A program made the position numbers and the translations under genes. The notes under the pieces were generated by a model. The model was not told the DNA's origin, did no database searches, and worked only from the letters and a program-made list of their open reading frames with translations. This document shows positions 1 to 7,486 of a stretch of DNA of 64,000 nt, one piece after another (the stretch's first letter is position 1; each line of letters starts with the position of its first letter). Source of the DNA: Betaproteobacteria bacterium (GTDB lineage Bacteria; Pseudomonadota; Gammaproteobacteria; Burkholderiales; Burkholderiaceae_D); contig JANYFL010000071.1 in NCBI GenBank assembly GCA_025362735.1, forward strand, positions 62,001 to 126,000, written 5' to 3'.

Positions 1-993
1 GAGCAGGAATCGCCCGACGAAGGCATTACCGATCATGGCAACACCGCACGCATTCTGACCGTGCACGGTGCCAAGGGGCTCGAAGCACCGATTGTGGTGC
101 TGGTCGATGCCAATGCCGAATCGAGCCGCAACAATGCCTGGTCGGCCCTGATCGACTGGCCGCCAGAAGACGACCGTCCCAGTCATTTTTCGGTATTCGG
201 CAAGAAAGAAGAACGTGGCGAGGTACGTGCGGCCTTGTTCGAAATGGATGAAGCGCTAGCCCAGCGCGAAGACTGGAATCTGCTCTATGTCGCGGCTACG
301 CGCGCAAGAGAAGTGCTGTTGATTTCGGGTGTCACCTCCTATAAAGGGGCCGGGAATAGTTGGTATCAACGCCTGCTGGCTGTGCAGGAGCGTGCGCTTG
401 AAAGGATGGAACGAGCACTGCCGGGCGAAACGGATTCTTTTGAAAGTGAATCCATCACGGTCGAAGATTTTCAGCCTCGCCCGCGCTGCATCGGACAACG
501 CGTAGCGGAGAGCGAAGCAAGCGCGCAGGACGAGGAAAACGAAGCGCAACGCAGGCGCGGCATTGCCCTCCATGCCGTTCTAGAGCAGCAGGCTGGCCGT
601 GGCTTTGATGCAGAGCAGGCGCAGCGCATTGCAAGGGCCCGGTTGCCAGAAGCCGAGGCGCAAGACATCGCCGACACAGCGGCCCGCATGCTCGCAGCAC
701 CGCAACTACGCCGCTTTTTTGATTCATCCCTTTATCTACGCGCCGACAACGAACTCGAGCTGTTGACGGCGGATGGTGACTGGATGCGTATCGACCGTCT
801 GGTGGAACTCGCCCCCGAACAGGGTAATGAAGTCTGGGTGCTGGACTATAAATCGCAACATGGCAGCCATGCAGTGCCGGACGAATACCGTGCCCAGCTC
901 GAACGCTATCGAAGCGTGATCCGCGCGCTTTATCCAGATTGTACGGTGCGTGCAGGTTTGTGCTTTGCCGACGGCGTTTTGTTCGAGATTTGA
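1..993 (+). CDS. addA: AddA/RecB-like UvrD-family helicase-nuclease, C-terminal part (5' truncated)
   Basis: This is the C-terminal part of an ATP-dependent helicase-nuclease of double-strand break repair; the frame is open back to base 1, so the gene starts outside the window. The first third holds the end of a UvrD-type helicase domain: motif V (TVHGAKGLE, residues 20-28 of the visible part) and motif VI (LYVAATRARE, near residue 95). The last part is a RecB-like PD-(D/E)XK nuclease, with His in GIALHAVLE (about 191), Asp in RIDRLVE (about 265) and the DYKSQ motif (about 282). A nuclease fused behind a UvrD core is typical of AddA, whose partner AddB would lie upstream. AddA is preferred over RecB because of the beta-proteobacterial setting, but the fragment alone does not settle this. 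Confidence 0.85.
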   Translation, partial: EQESPDEGITDHGNTARILTVHGAKGLEAPIVVLVDANAESSRNNAWSALIDWPPEDDRPSHFSVFGKKEERGEVRAALFEMDEALAQREDWNLLYVAATRAREVLLISGVTSYKGAGNSWYQRLLAVQERALERMERALPGETDSFESESITVEDFQPRPRCIGQRVAESEASAQDEENEAQRRRGIALHAVLEQQAGRGFDAEQAQRIARARLPEAEAQDIADTAARMLAAPQLRRFFDSSLYLRADNELELLTADGDWMRIDRLVELAPEQGNEVWVLDYKSQHGSHAVPDEYRAQLERYRSVIRALYPDCTVRAGLCFADGVLFEI

Positions 994-1098
994 CGCATGG
1001 GTACACGCTAAAGCGCATCAGCGGACTCGGTTCTTGATTTAGACAAACTTGAATGGCACACTCCGATGTCTCTAAATTACCTCAGCCTAGGAGGCATC

Positions 1099-1263
1099 AT
1101 GGCGAAACTCATCGCTCTAGTTGCAGCACTTGCAGTGTTCGGAGTATGGATGCGAATCGTCGGTAACCCACACGTTGTTGAAACCTGCATTGGGTTAGTG
1201 CTAGCAAGCGCAGTTGGTGTGTGGGTATACAGATGGGCGCGTAGTTTCGGCGCGTCGAAGTGA
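1099..1263 (+). CDS. small two-helix membrane protein, unknown function
   Basis: A 54-residue protein not recognised as any family. Two hydrophobic stretches (about residues 3-18 and 26-43) are separated by a short polar turn, and a basic tail RWARSFGASK follows, so it is probably a two-helix inner-membrane hairpin. The start at 1099 is chosen because AGGAGG lies just upstream; the frame also opens at 1066, which would add 11 residues in front of that ribosome-binding site. It is the first gene after addA in an AT-richer stretch and lies 25 bases before the next gene. It could be a membrane component of the 1.1-3.0 kb cluster, but that is inference from position only. Confidence 0.55.
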   Translation: MAKLIALVAALAVFGVWMRIVGNPHVVETCIGLVLASAVGVWVYRWARSFGASK

Positions 1264-1288
1264 CGGCCGAATTTATAGAACATTCTAA

Positions 1289-1747
1289 ATGACAGATTCC
1301 GCCAATCCACAGGTATCCCAAGAGATTTGGGTTGGCCTTTGGCATGGAAAACGCCATGTCGTTTTTGACCCTTCGATACAGCCTGAAAACTCAGAGTTCA
1401 TGCTTCTTTATTTTGTCGAAGGCCATTCGCTCTGCGCAAGAAAACGAGTCGCCGAACGAAATATAGTAACTACTGTTCGGAATCCTTATGATCGCGAGTT
1501 TGCGTTGGAGCAGTATGGGCGTTGGTGTTCTACAAATGCGAGTATCGCTGCTAAAAAGAAAGTTCACCAAGAGTTCGAAGTTGAAAACCCACCGCCATAT
1601 CGGAAAAAATGCCCTCAGTGCGACGGACAACCGAATTGGATCGATACTGCCAAAAAACCCACCTATGGCGTAATGTCGGAAGGGCCGAATATCGTCGAAC
1701 ACTGTCAGTCATGCAACGGACTAGGATTCGTTAATGATGTTCTTTAG
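1289..1747 (+). CDS. hypothetical protein with DnaJ-like zinc-ribbon cysteines
   Basis: A 152-residue soluble protein of unrecognised family. Its C-terminal third carries two cysteine pairs, KKCPQC and HCQSCNGLGF, spaced about 30 residues apart. The second pair has the CxxCxGxG form seen in DnaJ-type zinc fingers, so zinc binding is likely. The N-terminal half has no motif I recognise. The gene is AT-richer than addA or dnaX and sits between a small membrane protein and a phosphoribosyltransferase/SLOG pair, all on the same strand. Its ribosome-binding site is weak, which fits an accessory or recently acquired gene. No function is assigned. Confidence 0.6.
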   Translation: MTDSANPQVSQEIWVGLWHGKRHVVFDPSIQPENSEFMLLYFVEGHSLCARKRVAERNIVTTVRNPYDREFALEQYGRWCSTNASIAAKKKVHQEFEVENPPPYRKKCPQCDGQPNWIDTAKKPTYGVMSEGPNIVEHCQSCNGLGFVNDVL

Positions 1748-1826
1748 TTCTAATGCTACGCGCTCAAGAGCACTGTACCGCTTCAAGAGCCGCTGAAGAC
1801 CGACGTTGAGTCGCAGAGAGGACGTA

Positions 1827-2414
1827 ATGGTGCTGCATCCGCAAGGAATCAAGGGGCCTTGGAAAGCTGGCATCGTGCTTGACTGGCATACTTTGGCGAG
1901 CCAAATCGTAGGGCACAACGAGTTCGGATATCCCATTTTTGATAACACAAGAAGCGAAATCGGCGAACTCCTCTATCAATTCAAGTATCGAAATGATCGC
2001 GGAGCGCTGCAGAAGATTCTTGGCACTGCAGTGGAATATCTTGGCGATAAGGCCAAAGGAAAATTTAACCTGATTATCCCAGTCCCCCCTTCAAATCCGA
2101 CAAGAACAATAACGAGCCAGCTTGCATACGGACTAGCAACGGGACTGGGTGCAAAGTTTTCGGTTTCGGCACTGGTGAAGTGCAAAAATACAAATGAACT
2201 GAAATCTGTTTCAGACTCCGAGGAGCGAAAGCAAATACTTGAGGGGGCTTTTAGCGCCGACAGACAACAACTTGAATCAAAAGCAGTTCTGCTTGTTGAT
2301 GACCTCTACCGATCTGGTGCTACACTCGAAGCAGCTGCCGAGGTAGTTACAGCACAAGGCAATGCAAGAGTCGTTTACGTCCTTGCTATTACTCGTACAA
2401 GGGTGCACAGATGA
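1827..2414 (+). CDS. ComF-like phosphoribosyltransferase-fold protein
   Basis: A protein of about 195 residues with a type I phosphoribosyltransferase fold. The PRPP-binding signature is VLLVDDLYRSGATLEA near the C-terminus, with two acidic residues followed by the SGAT loop. The upstream IIPVPPS segment and the N-terminal GELLYQFKYRND resemble the ComF family (competence-associated PRTases), but the N-terminal zinc-binding cysteines of ComF are missing. The ATG at 1827 is chosen because GAGAGG lies five bases upstream; a TTG at 1806 would add seven residues. The stop overlaps the start of the SLOG-like gene by four bases (ATGA), so the two products are translationally coupled and probably act together. 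Substrate unknown. Confidence 0.75.
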   Translation: MVLHPQGIKGPWKAGIVLDWHTLASQIVGHNEFGYPIFDNTRSEIGELLYQFKYRNDRGALQKILGTAVEYLGDKAKGKFNLIIPVPPSNPTRTITSQLAYGLATGLGAKFSVSALVKCKNTNELKSVSDSEERKQILEGAFSADRQQLESKAVLLVDDLYRSGATLEAAAEVVTAQGNARVVYVLAITRTRVHR

Positions 2415-2962
2415 GTAATGTTTTTTTCGGTGGATCAAGGAATCTTGGGCGCTTGAATCCAGCTATTCGGACGCGCCTGCGCAACCTGATCACTAACAAG
2501 CATACAGTACTAATTGGTGACGCCAACGGTGTAGATAAGGCAGTCCAGTCTTTCTTTGCGGAGGAAGGTTACAGTAATGTCGTTGTCTACTGCATGGATG
2601 GTGAATGCAGAAACAACATTGGTAATTGGCAAATCAAAGCCATTGATTCGAATGGAAAGAGAAAAGACTTCGCGTATTACACGATGAAAGATGCTCAGAT
2701 GAGCCTAGATGCTGACTACGGCTTTATGATCTGGGATGGGGAGAGCAAAGGCACCTTGAACAACATTCTGAACCTGGTACAGCAGGGAAAATCTGCGCTG
2801 GTATATCGCTCTCCATCTCGTGAGTTCATACAAACCAAAACGATAAGTGACATTGTTTCGTTGGTTACTAGCTGTTCCGCTGAAGTTGTCGAGTATCTTA
2901 ATAAAAAAATCAAACTCGAAAAACGAGTTGCGTCGGCGCATCAAGTTGCTCTCAGTTTCTAA
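2411..2962 (+). CDS. SLOG-superfamily (YspA/DUF2493-like) nucleotide-binding protein
   Basis: A 183-residue Rossmann-like protein. The N-terminus has the SLOG pattern: a beta strand ending in FFGGSRNLGRL, then LIGDANGVDKAVQ (a Gly-Asp with a helix), and later ADYGFMIWDGESKGTLNN, the segment that in YspA-type proteins closes the nucleotide-binding site. SLOG domains bind nucleotides or their derivatives, and in several bacterial systems act as sensors or processing enzymes in stress or conflict responses (family knowledge). The tail from about residue 140 is helical and charged. Its start codon overlaps the stop of the phosphoribosyltransferase gene, implying a functional pair. It could be an enzyme or a sensor; the sequence does not decide. 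Confidence 0.7.
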   Translation: MSNVFFGGSRNLGRLNPAIRTRLRNLITNKHTVLIGDANGVDKAVQSFFAEEGYSNVVVYCMDGECRNNIGNWQIKAIDSNGKRKDFAYYTMKDAQMSLDADYGFMIWDGESKGTLNNILNLVQQGKSALVYRSPSREFIQTKTISDIVSLVTSCSAEVVEYLNKKIKLEKRVASAHQVALSF

Positions 2963-3115
2963 ATGACCTGTCGAAGAGATAGATAACAAAAAAGTCTAAG
3001 AACACATATAACATGGGTTTTTGATCCTTCAGCAGATCAAGAAACGGTTGATGGCTTCGATTGGGCTTTCAATGCGCAACCGAACTTCTCTCCCATTACT
3101 GTTAGAATTTGATCT

Positions 3116-3211
3116 GGCGGGCCCCCTCGCATTGCGGCGTGGCAAACTTGGTCAGGTCGGGAACGAAGCAGCCATAGTCATATTCCGTAAGTGCCGAGGA
3201 CCCGGCTCGCC
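3116..3211 (+). ncRNA. ffs: signal recognition particle 4.5S RNA
   Basis: A short bacterial SRP RNA. The conserved apical core GGTCAGGTCGGGAACGAAGC lies around 3150-3169 and is the Ffh-binding hairpin. The two ends pair: GGCGGGCC at 3116-3123 with GGCTCGCC at 3204-3211, and the inner CCTCG with CGAGG. A TAGAAT -10 element at 3103-3108 sits at the right distance for a start near 3115; no strong -35 is seen. A T-rich run follows the 3' end. The position just before dnaX matches the usual location in betaproteobacteria. Length about 96 nt. Confidence 0.9.
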
Positions 3212-3344
3212 TTCCCTGTTTTTAATGTGTTTAAGTGCGGCCTCGCGGAGTTGCGTGTGGTCGGGCCAGTCGGCTGGATCGCTGTGCGCTCTGTCAGGCC
3301 GCACCTAAGCATGTTGAGTTGTTCGTCGTTTTAGTTTCCTATGG

Positions 3345-3412
3345 TTCGATACATTTTCCGTTCGTCCTGAGTGTCGCGCAGGGGCGCGATGTATCGAAGG
3401 ATGAACGGAAAA
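3345..3412. repeat. imperfect inverted repeat (REP-like) between SRP RNA and dnaX
   Basis: TTTTCCGTTCGTCCT at 3354-3368 is repeated in inverted form as AGGATGAACGGAAAA at 3398-3412, and the neighbouring TTCGATACAT (from 3345) pairs with ATGTATCGAA (3389-3398). The form CCGTTCGTCCTGAG...TCGAAGGATGAACGG is of the REP type often seen in Burkholderiales intergenic DNA. The rest of 3212-3472 shows no convincing gene; the short frames there overlap the RNA or this repeat. Confidence 0.6.
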
Positions 3413-3472
3413 TACTCACCACGAACGGCAAACTGAAAAATTACTGATTTCCCCGAAAGCTCCATTCCCGCC

Positions 3473-5179
3473 ATGTCTTCACAAGCGCCACTTGTTCAAG
3501 AGCTTTTGCAAGCATCTTCGTATCAAGTCCTCGCGCGCAAATGGCGTCCGCGTAATTTCGAGACCCTGGTCGGGCAGGAACACGTCGTGCGTGCGCTGAC
3601 TCACGCACTGGATCAGCAGCGTCTGCATCATGCTTGGCTATTCACGGGCACGCGCGGCGTCGGCAAGACCACGTTGTCGCGCATTCTTGCGAAATCACTG
3701 AATTGCGTTGGCCCGGATGGCAATGGCGGCATTACCTCGAAGCCCTGTGGTGTATGCCGAGTCTGCACCGAGATCGATGCTGGACGCTTTGTCGATTACA
3801 TCGAAATGGACGCGGCCTCGAATCGTGGCGTTGATGAAATGGCGCAGTTGCTGGAGCAGGCGATTTACGCGCCGTCGAATGCACGCTTCAAGGTCTACAT
3901 GATCGACGAAGTCCACATGCTCACCAATCATGCCTTCAACTCGATGTTGAAGACACTGGAAGAGCCGCCTGAGCACGTCAAGTTCATCCTCGCTACGACT
4001 GATCCGCAAAAGATTCCGGTGACGGTGCTGTCGCGCTGTCTGCAGTTCAATCTCAAGCAGATGCCGCCGCCACAGATCACCGGTCATCTCGAATATATTT
4101 TGAAGGAAGAGGGGATCGCCAGTGAGCCACAAGCTTTGCGTCTATTGGCGCAGGGTGCGCATGGTTCGATGCGTGACGCACTCTCGCTGACCGATCAAGC
4201 CATCGCCTATAGCGCAGGTAAGGTCACCGAAGAAGCGGTGCGTGGGATGCTGGGTGCGCTCGATCAGACTTATCTGATCCGGATTCTTGACGCATTGAGT
4301 ACGAACAATGGGGTTGAACTGCTGGCGGTTGCGGATGAAATTGCGGCGCGCAGTCTTTCCTACGGCGCTGCATTGCAAGATTTGGCGAGTCTGCTGCACC
4401 GGATTGCGCTGGCGCAGTCCGTGCCTGATGCGATTAGCGATGCCGATCCCGAAGCAGCCCAGGTGCGTCGTCTCGCGACTCAGTTCAGTCCTGAAGAAGT
4501 GCAACTGCATTATCAAATTGCTTTGATGGGCCGCAGCGAACTGGGTTTGGCGCCGGACGAATACGCAGGTTTCACGATGACGCTGTTGCGCATGCTGGCG
4601 TTTCGTCCAGGCGAGCAGGGCGCGTCGCTGCCGATTGCTTCCACTCCCGCGCGAGATACAGTAAGCACAAGTGCAGGCATAGCTGTTCGTCCAACCCGTT
4701 CGCCTGCGTCAGAAGCCTTGCTGGCGGCCAAACAAACGAGTCGGGCGACGGTTTCTGCGCAGAGTGCGCCGGTGCTGCGTGATGTACCTGTAACCCCTCT
4801 TGAGTTCGATGGGAATTGGCTGGGGCTGGCAGCAAAATTGAAAGTGTCCGGCATGACCCGGCAGATGCTGCAGCAAGCCGAACTCATCGGTCTCGACGGT
4901 CAGACCTTTAAGCTGCGGGTGCCGTCGCAGGGTTTGCTATCCGCTGGGACTCCAGACAAGTTGAAGGCTGCTTTAACCGAATATTACGGACACCCGGTCC
5001 GCGTCAATATCGAAGTCGGCGCGGTTCAAGGAACGACGGTCGCTGCGGTGGAGCAGGGGGAACGTGCCGCGCGCCAGGCCAGTGCTGAAGCAACAATTGA
5101 GGCGGACCCTTTCGTGCAGGCGCTGGTCAGAGACTTTGGTGCCAGCATTGTTCCGGGTTCAATCAAGCCAATTGGATGA
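3473..5179 (+). CDS. dnaX: DNA polymerase III subunits gamma/tau
   Basis: The clamp-loader ATPase of the replicative polymerase, 568 residues. The N-terminal AAA+ domain starts YQVLARKWRPRNFETLVGQE and has Walker A GTRGVGKTT (about residue 60), a four-cysteine zinc module with the CGVCRVC cluster (about 85-100), Walker B with MIDEVHML (about 142-149) and sensor I ATTDPQ. The arginine-finger SRC motif follows at LSRCLQFNLKQ. A proline/alanine/serine-rich linker from about residue 385 leads to a tau-like C-terminal domain that would bind DnaE. No clear slippery heptamer for gamma production was found. It starts a conserved run with ybaB and recR. Confidence 0.97.
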   Translation: MSSQAPLVQELLQASSYQVLARKWRPRNFETLVGQEHVVRALTHALDQQRLHHAWLFTGTRGVGKTTLSRILAKSLNCVGPDGNGGITSKPCGVCRVCTEIDAGRFVDYIEMDAASNRGVDEMAQLLEQAIYAPSNARFKVYMIDEVHMLTNHAFNSMLKTLEEPPEHVKFILATTDPQKIPVTVLSRCLQFNLKQMPPPQITGHLEYILKEEGIASEPQALRLLAQGAHGSMRDALSLTDQAIAYSAGKVTEEAVRGMLGALDQTYLIRILDALSTNNGVELLAVADEIAARSLSYGAALQDLASLLHRIALAQSVPDAISDADPEAAQVRRLATQFSPEEVQLHYQIALMGRSELGLAPDEYAGFTMTLLRMLAFRPGEQGASLPIASTPARDTVSTSAGIAVRPTRSPASEALLAAKQTSRATVSAQSAPVLRDVPVTPLEFDGNWLGLAAKLKVSGMTRQMLQQAELIGLDGQTFKLRVPSQGLLSAGTPDKLKAALTEYYGHPVRVNIEVGAVQGTTVAAVEQGERAARQASAEATIEADPFVQALVRDFGASIVPGSIKPIG

Positions 5180-5195
5180 TTGGGCTTAAACCTTT

Positions 5196-5272
5196 CGACG
5201 CAGAGACGCAGAGGACGCGGAGAACGGCAAGAGAAAATCAGGTTTTCTCTGTGTCCTCAGCGTCAGGTTTTT
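5196..5272. repeat. inverted repeat between dnaX and ybaB
   Basis: A left arm rich in CGCAGAGACGCAGAGGACG (from about 5199) faces a right arm reading TTTTCTCTGTGTCCTCAGCGTC (about 5249-5270), forming an imperfect palindrome. It is similar in composition to the larger CACAGAG-type palindrome at 42361-42557, so the two may belong to one repeat family. It could also act as a terminator for dnaX: a T-run follows at 5266-5276. Confidence 0.5.
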
Positions 5273-5318
5273 AGGGTTTGAATTTTATCGAGCAAATATC
5301 GCAAACAGGAGCAACACC

Positions 5319-5645
5319 ATGATGAAAAACCAATTGGCCGGGCTGATGAAGCAGGCTCAGCAGATGCAAGACAATATGAAAAAGATGCAGGATTCGCTTG
5401 CCAGCATAGAAGTGGAAGGCCAGTCCGGTGCGGGTTTGGTCAAAGTCACGATGACCTGCAAACACGACGTCAAGCGCGTCAATATCGATCCGTCATTGCT
5501 GGCTGACGACAAGGACATGCTCGAAGATCTCGTCGCAGCAGCCTTCAACGATGCCGTGCGCAAGGTTGAAACTACCGCTGCTGAAAAGATGTCGGGCGTG
5601 ACCGCAGGCATGCCGCTGCCTCCAGGATTCAAACTCCCTTTCTGA
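5319..5645 (+). CDS. ybaB: YbaB/EbfC-family nucleoid-associated protein
   Basis: A 108-residue DNA-binding protein of the YbaB/EbfC family, which forms tweezers-like dimers on the nucleoid. The Met- and Gln-rich N-terminal helix ([20 protein letters not shown]), the central strand with [18 protein letters not shown] and the C-terminal tail [10 protein letters not shown] are diagnostic and the length is normal. A GGAGCAAC ribosome-binding site precedes the ATG. It lies between dnaX and recR as in most proteobacteria, a setting associated with replication and recombination functions. Confidence 0.95.
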   Translation: MMKNQLAGLMKQAQQMQDNMKKMQDSLASIEVEGQSGAGLVKVTMTCKHDVKRVNIDPSLLADDKDMLEDLVAAAFNDAVRKVETTAAEKMSGVTAGMPLPPGFKLPF

Positions 5646-5787
5646 CAGGATGTCGCAAAACTACTGCGCGACCATGATGCGGCGTTGGGCAGTGCTCGAA
5701 ATCCTCGTGTACGTCCCAGTACACTCCGGTTTCTGCGCGCTGTCCGCCTTGCCTCATGACCGCTCGCTACGTTTTTTCAACATCCTG
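5646..5787 (+). other. long nested imperfect hairpin directly after ybaB
   Basis: Immediately after the ybaB stop, CAGGATGT (5646-5653) pairs perfectly with ACATCCTG (5780-5787), next to AAAAC/GTTTT. Inside are CATGA/TCATG, GGCG/CGCC and CAGTGC/GCGCTG arms, and an apical GTGTAC (5707-5712) / GTACAC (5719-5724). The whole 142-base intergenic stretch can therefore fold into one nested stem. It may be a repeated element or a structured 3' UTR; nothing in it looks coding. Confidence 0.5.
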
Positions 5788-5811
5788 CCTGCTGTTCTAA
5801 ATTAAGCGTTT

Positions 5812-6417
5812 GTGAAATCAACAACCGGCTTATCTGCACTTGACGCGCTGACCGAAGCGCTGCGGCGTCTGCCTGGTATCGGGCCAAAGTCGGCGCAGCG
5901 CATGGCTTATCACCTGTTGCAACATGATCGGGAAGGTGCGGCTGAATTGGGTACTGCGCTGACCCAGGCTGTCGAGAAGATTCGCCACTGCGCGCTCTGC
6001 AATACTTTTACTGAAGACGAACTGTGCGTTACCTGCGCTTCAAGCAAGCGCGATCACAGTCTGCTCTGTGTCGTCGAGACCCCGGCCGATCAGTTGATGA
6101 TCGAACAAACCTTGACCTATGGCGGCCTCTATTTTGTTTTGATGGGGCGCTTGTCGCCAATTGATGGTGTGGGCCCCAAGGATATTCATCTGGATCGTCT
6201 GGCTCGACGTGCGACGGATGGTGTGGTGCAGGAAGTGATTCTCGCGACCAACTTTACCAACGAAGGCGAAGCGACGGCGCATTACATCGGCGAGATGTTG
6301 AAGCAGCGCGGCCTGAAAGTCACACGGCTGGCGCGTGGCGTACCGGCTGGCGGTGAGCTGGAATACGTTGATGCCGGCACGATTGCGCAAGCGGTGCTGG
6401 ATCGCAGGCTTTCCTGA
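5812..6417 (+). CDS. recR: recombination mediator protein RecR
   Basis: RecR acts with RecF and RecO in loading RecA at gaps. The 201-residue product has the N-terminal helix-hairpin-helix ([20 protein letters not shown]), the four-cysteine zinc finger (CALCNTF...CVTC, about residues 57-72), a Toprim domain starting [16 protein letters not shown], and the C-terminal Walker-B-like end with [17 protein letters not shown]. The start is a GTG and no upstream ATG is available in frame. Length is typical. The next gene begins three bases after its stop. Confidence 0.96.
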   Translation: MKSTTGLSALDALTEALRRLPGIGPKSAQRMAYHLLQHDREGAAELGTALTQAVEKIRHCALCNTFTEDELCVTCASSKRDHSLLCVVETPADQLMIEQTLTYGGLYFVLMGRLSPIDGVGPKDIHLDRLARRATDGVVQEVILATNFTNEGEATAHYIGEMLKQRGLKVTRLARGVPAGGELEYVDAGTIAQAVLDRRLS

Positions 6418-6420
6418 GCC

Positions 6421-7038
6421 ATGCAACACGGCAAACACCTGGCAACATTTCTGGTCGCTATGGTTGGGCTGGCGTTGCTGGTCTCGCTGATTCATCCGCA
6501 CGATCTCATGACCTGGTTTCTGGAAGTGGCGCCAATATTCATCGCCACACCGATTCTCTTTTTCACACGCCAGCGTTTTCCACTAACGCCGATGTTGATG
6601 GTTTTGATTGCCATCCATGCGCTGATCCTGATTCTGGGTGGTCACTACACTTATGCCGAAGTGCCTTTGGGTGATTGGATGCGCGGATGGTTTGGCTTTG
6701 AACGCAATCATTACGACCGCATCGGTTACTTTGCACAAGGCTTTGTCCCTGCGATGGTAGCGCGGGAAATTCTATTGCGCGTGACGACGTTGTGTTCGGG
6801 GCGCATGGTTGCCTTCCTTTGCGTCTGTATTGCTTTGGCAATCAGTGCCTCTTATGAGCTGATCGAAATGGCGGTTGCCTAGATCAGTGGCGCTGCATCA
6901 GAAGCTTTTCTGGGAACTCAGGGCGACCCTTGGGATACCCAAATGGACATGACTTTCGCCTTGCTTGGTGCGATTACTTCACAGGCTTTGCTGCATAGGT
7001 GGCATGATCATCAACTCGCAAGGTTGAAATTAAACTAA
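6421..7038 (+). pseudogene. YjdF/DUF2238-family membrane protein interrupted by an in-frame amber codon
   Basis: The frame opens at 6421 and encodes a multi-helix membrane protein of the YjdF (DUF2238) family, seen in YAEVPLGDWMRGWFGFERN, HYDRIGYFAQGFVPAM and SASYELIEM. A TAG at 6880-6882 stops it at 153 residues. The same frame then continues without a gap through SEAFLGTQGDPWDTQMDM, the family's conserved C-terminal motif, to a TAA at 7036-7038. Alignment in memory to E. coli YjdF puts the stop at a residue between ELIE and AFLGTQG with identical spacing, so one base change would restore a protein of about 205 residues. It is a nonsense allele, a sequencing error, or a read-through product. 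Confidence 0.8.
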
Positions 7039-7046
7039 GGAACACG

Positions 7047-7454
7047 ATGGATATTGCATTCTGGTGTGTGTTGGTTGCGGGTTTATTGCCGATTGCCTGT
7101 GCGGGCATTGCCAAATTTGCAAAGTTTTCTGAGAAGGCGACCGGTCGCTTCGATAACCACCACCCGCGCGAGTGGCTGGAAAACCAGAAAGGTGCACGCA
7201 AGCGGGCCCACGCGGCTCAAGGCAATAGCTGGGAAGCCTTTCCGTTTTTTGCTGCGGCCGTCATCATTGCCCACATCCAGCATGTTGATTTGTTCCAGAT
7301 TAACGTTGCAGCAATCATTTTCATTGTTGCGCGCGTAATGTATATCGGCCTGTATCTGGCGGATCGCGCATCATTGCGTTCTATCGTCTGGTCAATCAGC
7401 TTTTTAGCTACGGTCAGTTTGTATCTGCTCGCCGCCACCGGCACTTTGCGTTAA
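7047..7454 (+). CDS. MAPEG-family membrane protein
   Basis: A 135-residue integral membrane protein with four predicted helices. The conserved segment DNHHPREWLENQKGARKRAH followed by AAQGNSWEAFPFFAAAV is typical of bacterial MAPEG proteins (membrane-associated proteins in eicosanoid and glutathione metabolism). The Asn-His-x-Pro-Arg and Arg-Ala-x-x-Ala-x-x-Asn patterns probably line a glutathione or lipid site (family knowledge). AAGGAACACG gives a good ribosome-binding site eight bases after the end of the broken yjdF frame. Bacterial substrates are mostly unknown. Confidence 0.85.
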   Translation: MDIAFWCVLVAGLLPIACAGIAKFAKFSEKATGRFDNHHPREWLENQKGARKRAHAAQGNSWEAFPFFAAAVIIAHIQHVDLFQINVAAIIFIVARVMYIGLYLADRASLRSIVWSISFLATVSLYLLAATGTLR

Positions 7455-7486
7455 CCTGTCGGCAATCTCTGTCCAGAACAAAAAAC

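Noticed and set aside
3021-3447. Two short plus-strand open frames before dnaX
   Set aside because: They run across the SRP RNA and the REP-like repeat, have no ribosome-binding site and no protein-like composition.
3473-5179. Programmed frameshift for a gamma subunit in dnaX
   Set aside because: No A-AAA-AAG type slippery site followed by a strong stem was seen in the region where it would be needed.
6880-6882. The yjdF TAG read as pyrrolysine or as a normal family end
   Set aside because: There is no sign of Pyl machinery in the window, and the conserved family C-terminus continues past the stop, so neither explanation is supported.
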